Shown: positions 55,901 through 63,798 of the stretch, one piece after another | How positions within the stretch are numbered: position 1 is the first letter of the stretch | Layout: the number at the start of each line of letters is the position of its first letter | Assembly (NCBI RefSeq): GCF_900114255.1 | Contig: NZ_FOSL01000024.1 | Location: 1 to 64,000, forward strand | DNA length: 64,000 nt | Reading direction: 5' to 3' | Source of the DNA: Neomesorhizobium albiziae | GTDB lineage: Bacteria > Pseudomonadota > Alphaproteobacteria > Rhizobiales > Rhizobiaceae | The notes under the pieces: model-generated | The model's input: the letters and a program-made list of their open reading frames with translations, nothing else | What the model was told of the DNA's origin: nothing | Databases searched by the model: none | Made by a program: the position numbers and the translations under genes

Positions 55901-56514
55901 GCGACGAAGTGCAGCTGGTGGATTTCGCCAAATTGTTCGCCCCGAGCGGCGTGATCGACAGGTTCTTCGCGCAGAACCTGTTGCCGCTCGTCGATACGGG
56001 AGGTGTGAATTGGCAATGGAAGCAGGACACCCGCCTTGGCCGGGAGCTTTCGAAGTCCGCCCTGAAGCAATTCCAGCAGGCCGCCGAAATCCGCGACGCG
56101 TTTTTCCCGATGGGCGGCTCGGTGCCGGCGGTAAACGTGACCTTCACCCCGTTCTCGCTGCACGGCGACGCCGACATGGCGCTGCTCGATGTTAATGGGC
56201 AGATCGTGCAGAGCTATCAGACGGGCAACGCACCAGGCATCGTGACATGGCCTGGCAGCCTGGAAGCCGGCTCCGCGCATCTCAGCCTAACGCCTGAACT
56301 TCCCGGCCGCGAATCCGCCGTCAAATTCGACGGACCCTGGGCCCTTAAGCGGTTGCTGGACAGCGCAACGATGACCCGCAACGGTGACAATCTGGAAGCG
56401 CGTTTCGTGATCGGCGGCCGTGACGTCGCTTATACGGTCCAGGTCGCCTCGGGCGGCAATCCATTCGCGCTTCCCGCGCTTTCAGGCTTCAGTTGTCCGA
56501 CAAGTTTCAGGTAG
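52990..56514 (+). CDS. tssM2: TssM2: second IcmF membrane protein
   Basis: A 1174-residue IcmF protein starting with GTG. Two N-terminal spans (about residues 3-25 and 37-58), a cytosolic domain with Walker A GPPGAGKT (120-127) and LIDTAGRY, a third span near residue 440, and a large periplasmic part follow. It is clearly a paralogue of TssM1 (LPWYIVIGPPGAGKTTAL against MPWYVIVGPPATGKTTAL) but diverged elsewhere. Together with TssL2 it supplies a second membrane core; no second TssJ is present in the window. Confidence 0.93.
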   Translation: MTLWLLRIFSVFALIGFATAVWFAGPLIGFADTRPLEPAWLRATIIGVTVALVGGWYLFRFWQMNKAQRALEAAIATSTGDRDSDTAVLETRMSEAIATLRRASHKRNFLYELPWYIVIGPPGAGKTTALVNSGLKFPLAGSGQAQPVAGIGGTRYCDWWFTDDAVLIDTAGRYTTQDSDSEADKKSWLAFLSLLKQHRARQPINGVILAISLSDLMTLGGQDLGAHAIEIRNRLEEIHEILKVDFPVYVLFTKADLLLGFMEYFGSFDETRRREVWGATFQTADRHKNMIEAAPAEFDALAKRLSDEISDRLHEEADPVTRVSIFGFPAQFGLLKDGVIEFLGRVFEPTRKRATGLRGFYFSSGTQEGTPIDQVLGALGRSFGSGVGAHLSGTGKSFFLHDLLAKVIFAESGWVSHDRVAERRAAFIRYGSYAAIALAAAVVLGALGLSFTANEALVTSSKQAVQQYRTTAEPLLSSATVADVDLENVIGALEALRNLPAGYENRDLPTPVGETLGFSQRERLVSASETAYRQALERMFRSRLLLQVEQTIEANMSNPIALYEPLKIYLMLGGKAPKSDDELIVAWMKQDWEQNRYPGAQNRAGRSELEKHLRAMLALDDAHDATFELNRPLVESAQRSLGRMTVADRALALVQSDIYSAALDDFSVATRGGPEAPLVFETVDGSDLSTVKVPGIYSHAGFNDFYLARLAKVAQKLVDDQWVIGAGGEQGGFDQELLRLGPELLDRYGKGFAAAWNGVLDRLKFKPLAADKPDYLTLSAAASPTSPIIQLFEAIAQETALTREPQAQGMQDTKDRAKGLARVGIELPTGKSQSRAGAAFAQSAVQNPGGSIEAQFKPFQLLVNGPPGQRPVDALIQNFRDILQSLKLAAAMPAQTDRANANLQLQISSLRANASRLPKALSRMVNGGADDFEADVAETSIAQLDQRLAETVSRPCDDVTANRFPFTSGSSDEVQLVDFAKLFAPSGVIDRFFAQNLLPLVDTGGVNWQWKQDTRLGRELSKSALKQFQQAAEIRDAFFPMGGSVPAVNVTFTPFSLHGDADMALLDVNGQIVQSYQTGNAPGIVTWPGSLEAGSAHLSLTPELPGRESAVKFDGPWALKRLLDSATMTRNGDNLEARFVIGGRDVAYTVQVASGGNPFALPALSGFSCPTSFR

Positions 56515-56632
56515 GCACTTGTTTCGCGATACGCAGAAGAGCCGAACAATGATTACAGCAGCCTGGACCCGCATGCTGGATGCATCTCGGGGGAACTGCC
56601 ACGACTTAATTTTTGTACTCTAATGTTCAGCC

Positions 56633-57478
56633 GTGTGGCAGAGTGCCGGGAGCCGGCGTGCGGGAAAACGCCGCGGAGGAGCGCTGAGAAGCGCCTGGAC
56701 CGATTTGAACGATGCCGCCCTCCCCTTCGAGAGTTACGGCGTGAGCCACAAGGGCTGCGTGCGTCAGCTTAACGAGGACAGCTATCTTATCGAGCCGAGG
56801 AGCGGGCTTTGGCTGGTGGCTGACGGGATGGGAGGGCACGATGCGGGAGAGATCGCTTCCGCGAGCATCGTCGAGCACCTAGCGACCATCGGCATTGCGA
56901 GTTCCGCACCCGACCTGCGCGCCCGCTTCGAAGACAGGTTGAGCCGCGCCCACGCCGAAATCCGCGGCATTTCCGCGGCACGTGGGGTGACCATTGGCTC
57001 CACCGTCGCTGCCCTCCTGGCGATGGACGGCAGATTTGCATGCCTGTGGTCCGGCGACAGCCGCGTGTATCTGGTGCGCAATGGTTCGATCTCGCAGATT
57101 TCGCGCGACCATACCGAAGTCCAGGAATTGCTCGATCGCGGCATGATCACCCCAAGCGAGGCGCGGAGCTGGCCCCGCCGCAATGTGATCACCCGCGCCG
57201 TTGGCGTCAGCGACGATATCGTCATCGACTTCCAGCAAGGGGAAGTCCTGCCGGGTGATATCTTCGTTCTCAGCACCGACGGCCTGACGGCTCATGTCAC
57301 GGATGCCGAAATCCAGGCAGCCGTTGTGTCGGCTGCACCACAGACAGCGTGCAAGAAACTGTTAGCAACGGTTCTCGAACGCGGCGGCACCGACAACGTC
57401 ACCATCGTGCTTGTCCGCAGCAAAGTTGGTCATAATGGCCGTTCCGCCGGTCCTGGCGCCTACAGGTCTGAAGGCTGA
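56633..57478 (+). CDS. pppA: PP2C family Ser/Thr phosphatase (PppA/Stp1-like)
   Basis: A 281-residue PP2C phosphatase that should reverse the action of the neighbouring kinase. Metal-binding motifs are complete: RQLNEDS, LVADGMGGHDAGE, GDSRVYLVRNG, STDGLTAHVTD and GGTDNVTIVL. The start is a GTG at 56633 (MWQSAGSRR); the basic approximately 30-residue N-terminal tail before the domain may be shorter in reality, with translation from a later codon. In T6SS loci PppA dampens assembly by dephosphorylating the FHA target. It ends four bases before the GTG of the kinase gene. Confidence 0.92.
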   Translation: MWQSAGSRRAGKRRGGALRSAWTDLNDAALPFESYGVSHKGCVRQLNEDSYLIEPRSGLWLVADGMGGHDAGEIASASIVEHLATIGIASSAPDLRARFEDRLSRAHAEIRGISAARGVTIGSTVAALLAMDGRFACLWSGDSRVYLVRNGSISQISRDHTEVQELLDRGMITPSEARSWPRRNVITRAVGVSDDIVIDFQQGEVLPGDIFVLSTDGLTAHVTDAEIQAAVVSAAPQTACKKLLATVLERGGTDNVTIVLVRSKVGHNGRSAGPGAYRSEG

Positions 57479-57482
57479 AGCC

Positions 57483-60011
57483 GTGAGCGACAACGACGAC
57501 AAGACGCGAATTTTGCCGGACATGGCTAAAACCGGCGTCGGCACCCAGTTGAGCGGCATCTACGAGCTCGACGAGCGCATCGCGTGCGGGGGCATGGGCG
57601 AAGTCTATCGCGGGCACAACATCCAGACCGGCGACCATGTCGCCATCAAGATCGTCTTGCCGGAATTCGCCCGAGACCAGACCATCCTGTCACTGTTCCG
57701 CAAGGAAGCCACCATCCTCAATCATCTGTCGCACGACGCCATCGTACGATACCACGTCTTCACCATCGATCCCGGTATCGGGCGTCCCTATCTGGCGATG
57801 GAGTTCGTGGATGGCCAGTCGCTGTTCGACGTCATGCGGCGCGGCGCCATGTCGACCGAGGACGTGCGCAAGCTTTGCCACCGCCTCGCTTCGGGGTTGA
57901 GCTTCGTCCACGAAGCCGGCGCCGTGCACCGCGACCTCTCGCCGGACAACGTCATCTTGCCAGGTGGAAAAGTGGAGCGCGCCAAGATCATCGACTTCGG
58001 GATCGCCCGGTCGGCGACGGTCGGCGGCGAGACGCTGATCGGCGGAAAATTCGCGGGCAAGTACAACTACGTCTCTCCTGAACAGCTCGGCCTCTATGGC
58101 GGCGAGGTGAGCGAGCGCTCCGACATTTACAGCCTCGGGCTGGTGCTGGCGGCGGCGTTGCGCGGGCAACCGCTGGAGATGAGCGGTTCACAGTTTGAAA
58201 TCGTGGAAAAGCGCCGGGTCGTGCCCGATCTCTCGGGTATCGACGAAGAGCTTCGGCCGATGATCGAGGAGATGCTGCAGCCCGACCCCCACGACCGGCC
58301 GACCGCCGCCGAAATCGCAGAGATGACGCGCAGCGTGGTGAGCCTTGGCGACACGCTCACTCCGCGCTCCAAGGCGCCTCGCGAGCGCGGAACCGTCCAG
58401 CCGCAGCCTGTATCTCCCGACCCCTGGGTCGAAACGGGAACCTCCAGCACTGCGGATGATCCGGCGGCCCCGCCCGCACCGCCGAAAGCAACGGAAGAGC
58501 CCAACTTCGTCCCGCACAGGCCGCCCGCCCTTTTGTCGCAGCCTCGGCCAGCGGCGGTGACGCCGCCTGTTCGCCCGCCGACTCCCCCGCCTGCGACGAA
58601 CATTCGAAACATGGTGATTGCCGCCGCCGCCGCGATGGTCGTCCTGTTGGGCGGAGGCGCCTATTTCGGCGGTTTCCTGACGCCGCCTCCGGCTTCAAAC
58701 GGCGACGCAGTTCCGCAACTGACCCCCGATCTTTCGAAGCCCGAGACCGTAGCTCCGACGAGCCAACCGGTAGAAAATACAACGCCGCCGGAAACCCAGA
58801 CCCAAAACAAAGAGCCACCATCCGGTGAAACGGCGAGCGGGCAGAACCAGGACGCTTCGCTGCCTGTTGCCCCTGCAGCCAATTCCCAGACCGGAAGTAC
58901 GCCGCCTGCACTTCCGACAGGCAAGACGAGCGACCAGCCAGAGAGCGCCACGTCTCCGGCCGATGTCCGCCCGGAGACCGAGGTGTCCTCGGCTTCGTCC
59001 GCAAAGCTGAGGGACAACTCTGCCAGCCAAGGCGAAAAAGGCCCCCAATCGGAAACCGCCGGGCAACCGCCCGCGACACCTCCGACAAACAAGACGGCAA
59101 CAAACCAGCCTAAACAGAGCAACCCAACGCCGATACCGGATAGACTGCAGCCGAAGCAGCTGGAGACAACCGCCAACCAAGGTAGCGAAGCCCCTCGAGC
59201 GGGGAACGCGCCGACCGCAGCGAATGACCAGCCCACTGTCACGAATGGGCAGGTGACAAACCCTGCCAGTGACGGTCAGGGCGATACGAATGTCGCCATC
59301 AACATTCCCGAACCGGGGCTCCCCACGCTGCAGCCCGATGTTCCGACACAGTCCCAGCCTCCGACCAAAACCATCGACGGGGTTGCCCAACGCATATCCT
59401 GGCTGCGCGATTACATCGGCGGAGACTGTTTTTATGCCGCTGCGACCTCGGCGACCGACAAAGCCATCGAGATCGAAGGTTTCGGCACCACGGTCGAGCC
59501 TTTCATGCAGATGCTGGAAGCTTTTCGTGACAAATTCCAGCTCGAACCGGACGTCAGCGTGCGCCTCATCGAGCCGGCGCAATGCGAGGTCACCCAGTTT
59601 CTGCATGCACTCGGCCCCAGTTCGGCGGAGAAGCCGCATCTTTCGCTGGCGCAGACATCGGTTCCGGACGGCTCGCCGGTCAGCGGGACGCTGGAGATCG
59701 CAGGAGGATCGCGAGCCAGCCTTTTGCTGATCGATCACAAGGGAATGGTGTTCAACCTCGACGAACGCGTCGTTGTCGAGGCGGGCAAGGCGAGTTTTTC
59801 AATACCGATCGGGCTCGGCGACGCAGACAAAGCCAGCGGAAAAGCCGTCCCGCAAATCATTATCGCAGTCATCGGCAGCTCCGACATCGATGCTGCGACT
59901 TTCTCAAATCCGGTACCTGCAACCGTCGCCTTTCCCAAAATCCTTGCAGAAATTCGCGAAAAGGGCGGCGAATTTTCCGCAACTGCCAAATATTTCCAGC
60001 TCGGCGGGTAG
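57483..60011 (+). CDS. ppkA: membrane Ser/Thr protein kinase (PpkA-like)
   Basis: An 842-residue kinase. The catalytic domain (about residues 25-285) has GGMGEVY, Lys56 in VAIKIV, HRDLSPDN (Asp151) and DFG (Asp171). A Pro-rich linker leads to one membrane span (about residues 377-398), then a long Thr/Gln/Pro-rich extracytoplasmic stalk (about 405-630) and a C-terminal folded domain (about 635-842) that may sense envelope signals. The layout matches PpkA-type T6SS kinases, which phosphorylate Fha or TssL. GTG 57483 follows the phosphatase stop; an ATG at 57435 overlapping it is an alternative. Confidence 0.9.
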   Translation: MSDNDDKTRILPDMAKTGVGTQLSGIYELDERIACGGMGEVYRGHNIQTGDHVAIKIVLPEFARDQTILSLFRKEATILNHLSHDAIVRYHVFTIDPGIGRPYLAMEFVDGQSLFDVMRRGAMSTEDVRKLCHRLASGLSFVHEAGAVHRDLSPDNVILPGGKVERAKIIDFGIARSATVGGETLIGGKFAGKYNYVSPEQLGLYGGEVSERSDIYSLGLVLAAALRGQPLEMSGSQFEIVEKRRVVPDLSGIDEELRPMIEEMLQPDPHDRPTAAEIAEMTRSVVSLGDTLTPRSKAPRERGTVQPQPVSPDPWVETGTSSTADDPAAPPAPPKATEEPNFVPHRPPALLSQPRPAAVTPPVRPPTPPPATNIRNMVIAAAAAMVVLLGGGAYFGGFLTPPPASNGDAVPQLTPDLSKPETVAPTSQPVENTTPPETQTQNKEPPSGETASGQNQDASLPVAPAANSQTGSTPPALPTGKTSDQPESATSPADVRPETEVSSASSAKLRDNSASQGEKGPQSETAGQPPATPPTNKTATNQPKQSNPTPIPDRLQPKQLETTANQGSEAPRAGNAPTAANDQPTVTNGQVTNPASDGQGDTNVAINIPEPGLPTLQPDVPTQSQPPTKTIDGVAQRISWLRDYIGGDCFYAAATSATDKAIEIEGFGTTVEPFMQMLEAFRDKFQLEPDVSVRLIEPAQCEVTQFLHALGPSSAEKPHLSLAQTSVPDGSPVSGTLEIAGGSRASLLLIDHKGMVFNLDERVVVEAGKASFSIPIGLGDADKASGKAVPQIIIAVIGSSDIDAATFSNPVPATVAFPKILAEIREKGGEFSATAKYFQLGG

Positions 60012-60022
60012 CATGAACACCG

Positions 60023-60526
60023 ATGGAACTCCGTCGCTCGCGCACTCCCAGCCAGCCTGAAATAGCCCACGCAGAGCCGGCCGTGCTGGTCCCCGCACGC
60101 TTCGCCTTTGCGGTCCGGCGAGCGATTGTCGCCTTGGCCTCAGCCTTTCTGGTTCTGTTTGCCTCGGAGCGCGCGCAGGCTGAATTCACCGTCTGCAATC
60201 AGACGCTCGACGTGGTCAACCTTTCGGTCGGCCAGGAAATCGGAGGAGCGTTCCAGACGGATGGCTGGTGGACGATCGGCGCAAACCAATGCGTCAATGT
60301 CATCCGCGAGGAACTGGCGAACCGCTACATCTACATCTACGCGACGGACGTCTTTGGGAATGCCATCCTGAACGGCTCAACAGAGATGTGCGTCGAGCGG
60401 CGGCGCTTCAGCATCCGCGGCATCGAGGAATGCTGGCAGCGCGGCCACATCGCGGAACGGTTCTACGAAGTCGATACGCTCCAGCAGATCCGGTGGACCT
60501 TCTTCCTGACCGGGCGAAGTCCATGA
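60023..60526 (+). CDS. DUF1036 domain-containing secreted protein
   Basis: A 167-residue protein with a signal sequence after a long N-terminal tail (hydrophobic core around residues 33-48, cleavage after AQA) and a DUF1036 domain (FTVCNQTLDVVNLSVGQEI; then TIGANQCVNVIREELANR). DUF1036 is a small extracytoplasmic beta domain of unknown function. Cys residues (three in the mature part) may form a disulfide. The start may be internal, nearer residue 33. The stop overlaps the M23 gene start as ATGA, so the two are coupled. Confidence 0.82.
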   Translation: MELRRSRTPSQPEIAHAEPAVLVPARFAFAVRRAIVALASAFLVLFASERAQAEFTVCNQTLDVVNLSVGQEIGGAFQTDGWWTIGANQCVNVIREELANRYIYIYATDVFGNAILNGSTEMCVERRRFSIRGIEECWQRGHIAERFYEVDTLQQIRWTFFLTGRSP

Positions 60527-62856
60527 CGCACGACATCGACGTCAGCTTCCGGCTGCGGAAACAGGCGCTCGCGGCGCGGCGCAGGCAGGCGCGCTGGCGC
60601 AGGCTGTTCGCTGGCCTGGGAGTTATCGCGGCACTGTCGATTGCCGCAGCCCTGTATTTCACTGCGGACTACTGGTCCTTCGGCGACGTGAACGAAGAGT
60701 TGGAGGCGGTCGAGGGAACCGACGAGGTGCCAGCGGACGCATCGGTCTATGTGCCGGCGATCGTCGACCTGGCTGGCGATCCCATGTGGATCAAGCTTTC
60801 GCAAGGCAGCAGCGCAGCAACAAAGGGCCGCACCATTACCCGGCCGGCCGAACTCCAACAGGCGGGGATCTCACCACAGCTCGAGATTCTTTCGGATGCG
60901 ATGCTAAGTTCCAGCGAACGTTTCATGACGACGATACCCTCCTCGCAGGAGGATTTTGCATTTTTCCAGGCGCAGCGCTCGGCTCCCGCCTCCCCTGCTG
61001 ACGATTTGGAAATGGACCTGGTGCCTTCGCCGGACGCCGGCGATACGAGCCCTTCGACCTCCGTTGCGGAGACCGCAGCGCTGGACGACGCGAGCGCCGG
61101 CTGGGGCGAGACGATCGATGCGGGTGAAGCCGACCTTCCCGCTTTTCAGAAAACCGCGGTCGAAAACAACACCAGCGTCGCGACGGTTACGCCTGAATTC
61201 GAGCGGTTCGAGGCGACCGAGGATATCTTCGTGAAGATCCTCAACAATCGCACCCTGGACAGTGTCGCGCTCGAAGCGCACTTCTCCTCGGATGACGCAA
61301 AGCTGGTTGGCGCAGCGCTGAAATCGCTATTCAATCGCGAAAACCTGGAGCCGGGCTATGTCGTCGCCTTGCGTGGTTTCCGGCCGAGACGCGAGACCAT
61401 CACGCCGTCCCTGATGCAGGTCTCGATCTACGCCAAAAACGTCTATGTCGGCACAATGGCGCGCAATGCGGCAGGGGTATTCGTGGTGGGTGTCGATCCC
61501 TGGGTGCGCGATGATCTGTTCAACTACTCCGGCACGCCGGATGAAGGTCCGCACAAGCGCCAATACCGGCTGCTGGACGCCATCTACTCGACCGCTGCGC
61601 GCAACAATGTACCGACCGGCGTGATCGGCGAAGCCATCATGTATCTGTCGCGCGGCCAGGACCTGAACGCCTTCGCCACCTTCAACGAGCGCCTGGTGCT
61701 GATCTACTCGCAAACGGCGCGCGGCAAGGACGGCGCCACGGGACGGGTCCTCTATGTGGGTGTCCTGGGTGGCGAAAAAACCCTGGAGTGCTTTGTCTTC
61801 CAGCAAAGCGACGGCGAGTTCGCGTGCGTCACCGGAGACGATCTGGTTCGCTCGTTGACCGTCACCAACGGCATGGTGACGCCGGTCAGCGGCGTCATGA
61901 CCTCCACCTTCGGGCCGCGCAAACATCCGATCCTGGGCACGGTCCGGATTCACAAGGGTGTCGACTGGGCAGCACCGATCGGCACGCCGATCGTGGCTGC
62001 GTTCGATGGCCAGATCGCCTTCGAAGGAGACGGTGGCGGTTACGGCAATCTGGTGCGGATTTCGCACGCCAACGGTCGCGAGACGCGGTATGCGCACATG
62101 TCGCGTTTCGCGCCGAACACTGGCGTCGGCACCGCCGTCAAGGCCGGCGACATCATCGGTTATGTCGGCACGACCGGCCTGTCGACGGGGCCGCATCTTC
62201 ATTTCGAGCTTTATCAGTACAACGACGCCATCGACCCGTTGGGCACGGTCACGGTCATGGCGTCCGACGATTCCTCCGTCGAACTGCTGACCAATCGCAT
62301 CATCCAAGTGGAGAGCGGCGGCAGCGCCCGCGCCAAGAATCCTTTGTCTTCGGCAACGGGTCTCGGTCAGTTCATCTCGTCTACCTGGATCAGGATGATG
62401 AACACCTACCGGCCGGACCTGGCGCGAACGCTTTCGCAGACCGAGTTGCTAGCCTTGCGCTTCGACCCGACCATCTCACGCGAAATGGTGCGCAACCTGG
62501 CACGCGAAGGCGAAGCCTACCTCAAGGCGCGCGGCCACCAGATCACCGCGGGCCGGCTGTACCTTTGCCACTTCCTTGGCATGGAGGGCGCCCATCAGGT
62601 ACTGACGGCATCCGGCGACGCGATGCTGATCGATCTCCTCGGGGCCTCGGTGATCCAGGCCAATCCATTCCTCACCGGCAAGAATGCCGCCTACGTCGCC
62701 AACTGGGCGGAGAGAAAGATGCGCAGCCGGAGCACATGGACGCCATCATCGCAACCAACGTCGATTACAAAGGAAGTCCGGCAGACATCGCCCGAGTTCG
62801 AGAAGTTCAAGAACGCAATCAGTGCGATCGTGACTTCAGTCACGGACACCATCTAG
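60523..62856 (+). CDS. membrane-anchored M23 endopeptidase fused to a lysozyme-like domain
   Basis: A 777-residue protein. A basic N-terminus and one membrane span (about residues 28-46) anchor it. After an approximately 400-residue periplasmic region comes an M23 metallopeptidase domain (about residues 455-570) with zinc ligands His477 and Asp481 (HKGVD) and HLH at 558-560. Next is a transglycosylase-like segment with Glu597 in VESGGSARAKN and ATGLGQFISSTW. The two activities would cut peptide cross-links and glycan strands. In this context it could open the wall for the membrane complex or act as an effector; a membrane anchor favours the former. Confidence 0.88.
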   Translation: MTHDIDVSFRLRKQALAARRRQARWRRLFAGLGVIAALSIAAALYFTADYWSFGDVNEELEAVEGTDEVPADASVYVPAIVDLAGDPMWIKLSQGSSAATKGRTITRPAELQQAGISPQLEILSDAMLSSSERFMTTIPSSQEDFAFFQAQRSAPASPADDLEMDLVPSPDAGDTSPSTSVAETAALDDASAGWGETIDAGEADLPAFQKTAVENNTSVATVTPEFERFEATEDIFVKILNNRTLDSVALEAHFSSDDAKLVGAALKSLFNRENLEPGYVVALRGFRPRRETITPSLMQVSIYAKNVYVGTMARNAAGVFVVGVDPWVRDDLFNYSGTPDEGPHKRQYRLLDAIYSTAARNNVPTGVIGEAIMYLSRGQDLNAFATFNERLVLIYSQTARGKDGATGRVLYVGVLGGEKTLECFVFQQSDGEFACVTGDDLVRSLTVTNGMVTPVSGVMTSTFGPRKHPILGTVRIHKGVDWAAPIGTPIVAAFDGQIAFEGDGGGYGNLVRISHANGRETRYAHMSRFAPNTGVGTAVKAGDIIGYVGTTGLSTGPHLHFELYQYNDAIDPLGTVTVMASDDSSVELLTNRIIQVESGGSARAKNPLSSATGLGQFISSTWIRMMNTYRPDLARTLSQTELLALRFDPTISREMVRNLAREGEAYLKARGHQITAGRLYLCHFLGMEGAHQVLTASGDAMLIDLLGASVIQANPFLTGKNAAYVANWAERKMRSRSTWTPSSQPTSITKEVRQTSPEFEKFKNAISAIVTSVTDTI

Positions 62857-62899
62857 GCATTTGCTGGGGGCGGAATCGCTTGGCGCGCAAGGACACGCT

Positions 62900-62939
62900 A
62901 AAAAGCGGAATGCCCGGTTCAGCCCGAATGCACTCCGCT
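62900..62939 (-). terminator. Rho-independent terminator of the OmpA-family gene
   Basis: On the minus strand AGCGGAGTGC pairs with GCATTCCGCT (one mismatch) and is followed by TTTTT (plus-strand A-run at 62900-62904). It lies 56 bases past the stop of the minus-strand OmpA gene and also separates it from the convergent M23 gene. Confidence 0.65.
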
Positions 62940-62994
62940 CTTGTCGAGAAGTCTATCTTTCGCGTCGAGCGAACAACCGCCGCTAGCCTGAGAA

Positions 62995-63519
62995 CTATTG
63001 CACCTTGATGCGCATCTCGACCCGCCGGTTGGCCGGATCATAGGGATCGGCGCTACGTGGATGCGTTTCGCCCAGACCGATGGCGCTGAGACGGGTCGGT
63101 TCGATGCCGTTTGCCAGGAGGAACGCGGTCACCGCCTGAGCCCGCCGCTGCGACAGCCCGTCATTGTAGACCGTCGATCCGGACGCATCGGTATAACCCT
63201 CGACAACAAACGCATGGGCCTTCAGGCGATTGTCCTGCAGCGCCTTGGCGAATTCGGCGAGTTTTGCGCGGGCGTCAGGCGCCAGCTCCGAAGAATCGAG
63301 GTTGAAATTGACCAGCATGTCGAGCCCTGTCTGCACGGGCTTCTGAGCCTTGCTTTTGCATTCGTCCTCGGTGCCGACGCATATCCCACGTGACGCTCCA
63401 AGGTCGGCCGCGTTGGCAAAAAACTTGATGATTTCATCGGAAGACTGAAGGGGATCGGCAAATGCAGTTGAAGACATCAGTGCCGACACGAACACCAAGA
63501 CCGAAGTACCTGTCCGCAT
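62995..63519 (-). CDS. OmpA family peptidoglycan-binding protein
   Basis: A 174-residue exported protein. Signal peptide about residues 1-21 (ending AFA), then a short region with two Cys (GICVGTEDECK) and a full OmpA C-terminal domain (about residues 60-174; VNFNLDSSEL, VEGYTDASGS, SQRRAQAV, NRRVEMRI). It has no membrane barrel, so it is a periplasmic or OM-associated wall-binding protein. It stands opposite the T6SS block with its own promoter and terminator, and may stabilise the envelope complex; that role is inferred. Confidence 0.88.
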   Translation of the reverse strand: MRTGTSVLVFVSALMSSTAFADPLQSSDEIIKFFANAADLGASRGICVGTEDECKSKAQKPVQTGLDMLVNFNLDSSELAPDARAKLAEFAKALQDNRLKAHAFVVEGYTDASGSTVYNDGLSQRRAQAVTAFLLANGIEPTRLSAIGLGETHPRSADPYDPANRRVEMRIKVQ

Positions 63520-63567
63520 CGCGGTGTCTCCAGTTTGAAATCTGACTAGCAGCAGACGGGAACGTAT

Positions 63568-63596
63568 AATTTAAATCTCACACGGTCTTCTGTCAA
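63568..63596 (-). promoter_or_regulatory. sigma-70-type promoter of the OmpA-family gene
   Basis: On the minus strand TTGACA (63596-63591), 17 bases, TAAATT (63573-63568) is a near-consensus promoter. It ends 49 bases upstream of the ATG at 63519 in an AT-rich stretch. The rest of 63597-63798 shows no other recognisable element. Confidence 0.65.
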
Positions 63597-63798
63597 CAAA
63601 AACGCAGGTGTCGACAACAGATGCAAACGCCGGCAAACGATATCTTTCAACCGTTTTCCTTAGTTACTATGATCATTCAACAAGATTTGCTTTGGACGTA
63701 GCGACATAGGCAAAAGCTGGATACGCTTCAATGCGATCGCCGATGGGATGGCGATCATCTACGGCGCGAAAGTCGTCGAGGGAAATTGGGGAGGTATC

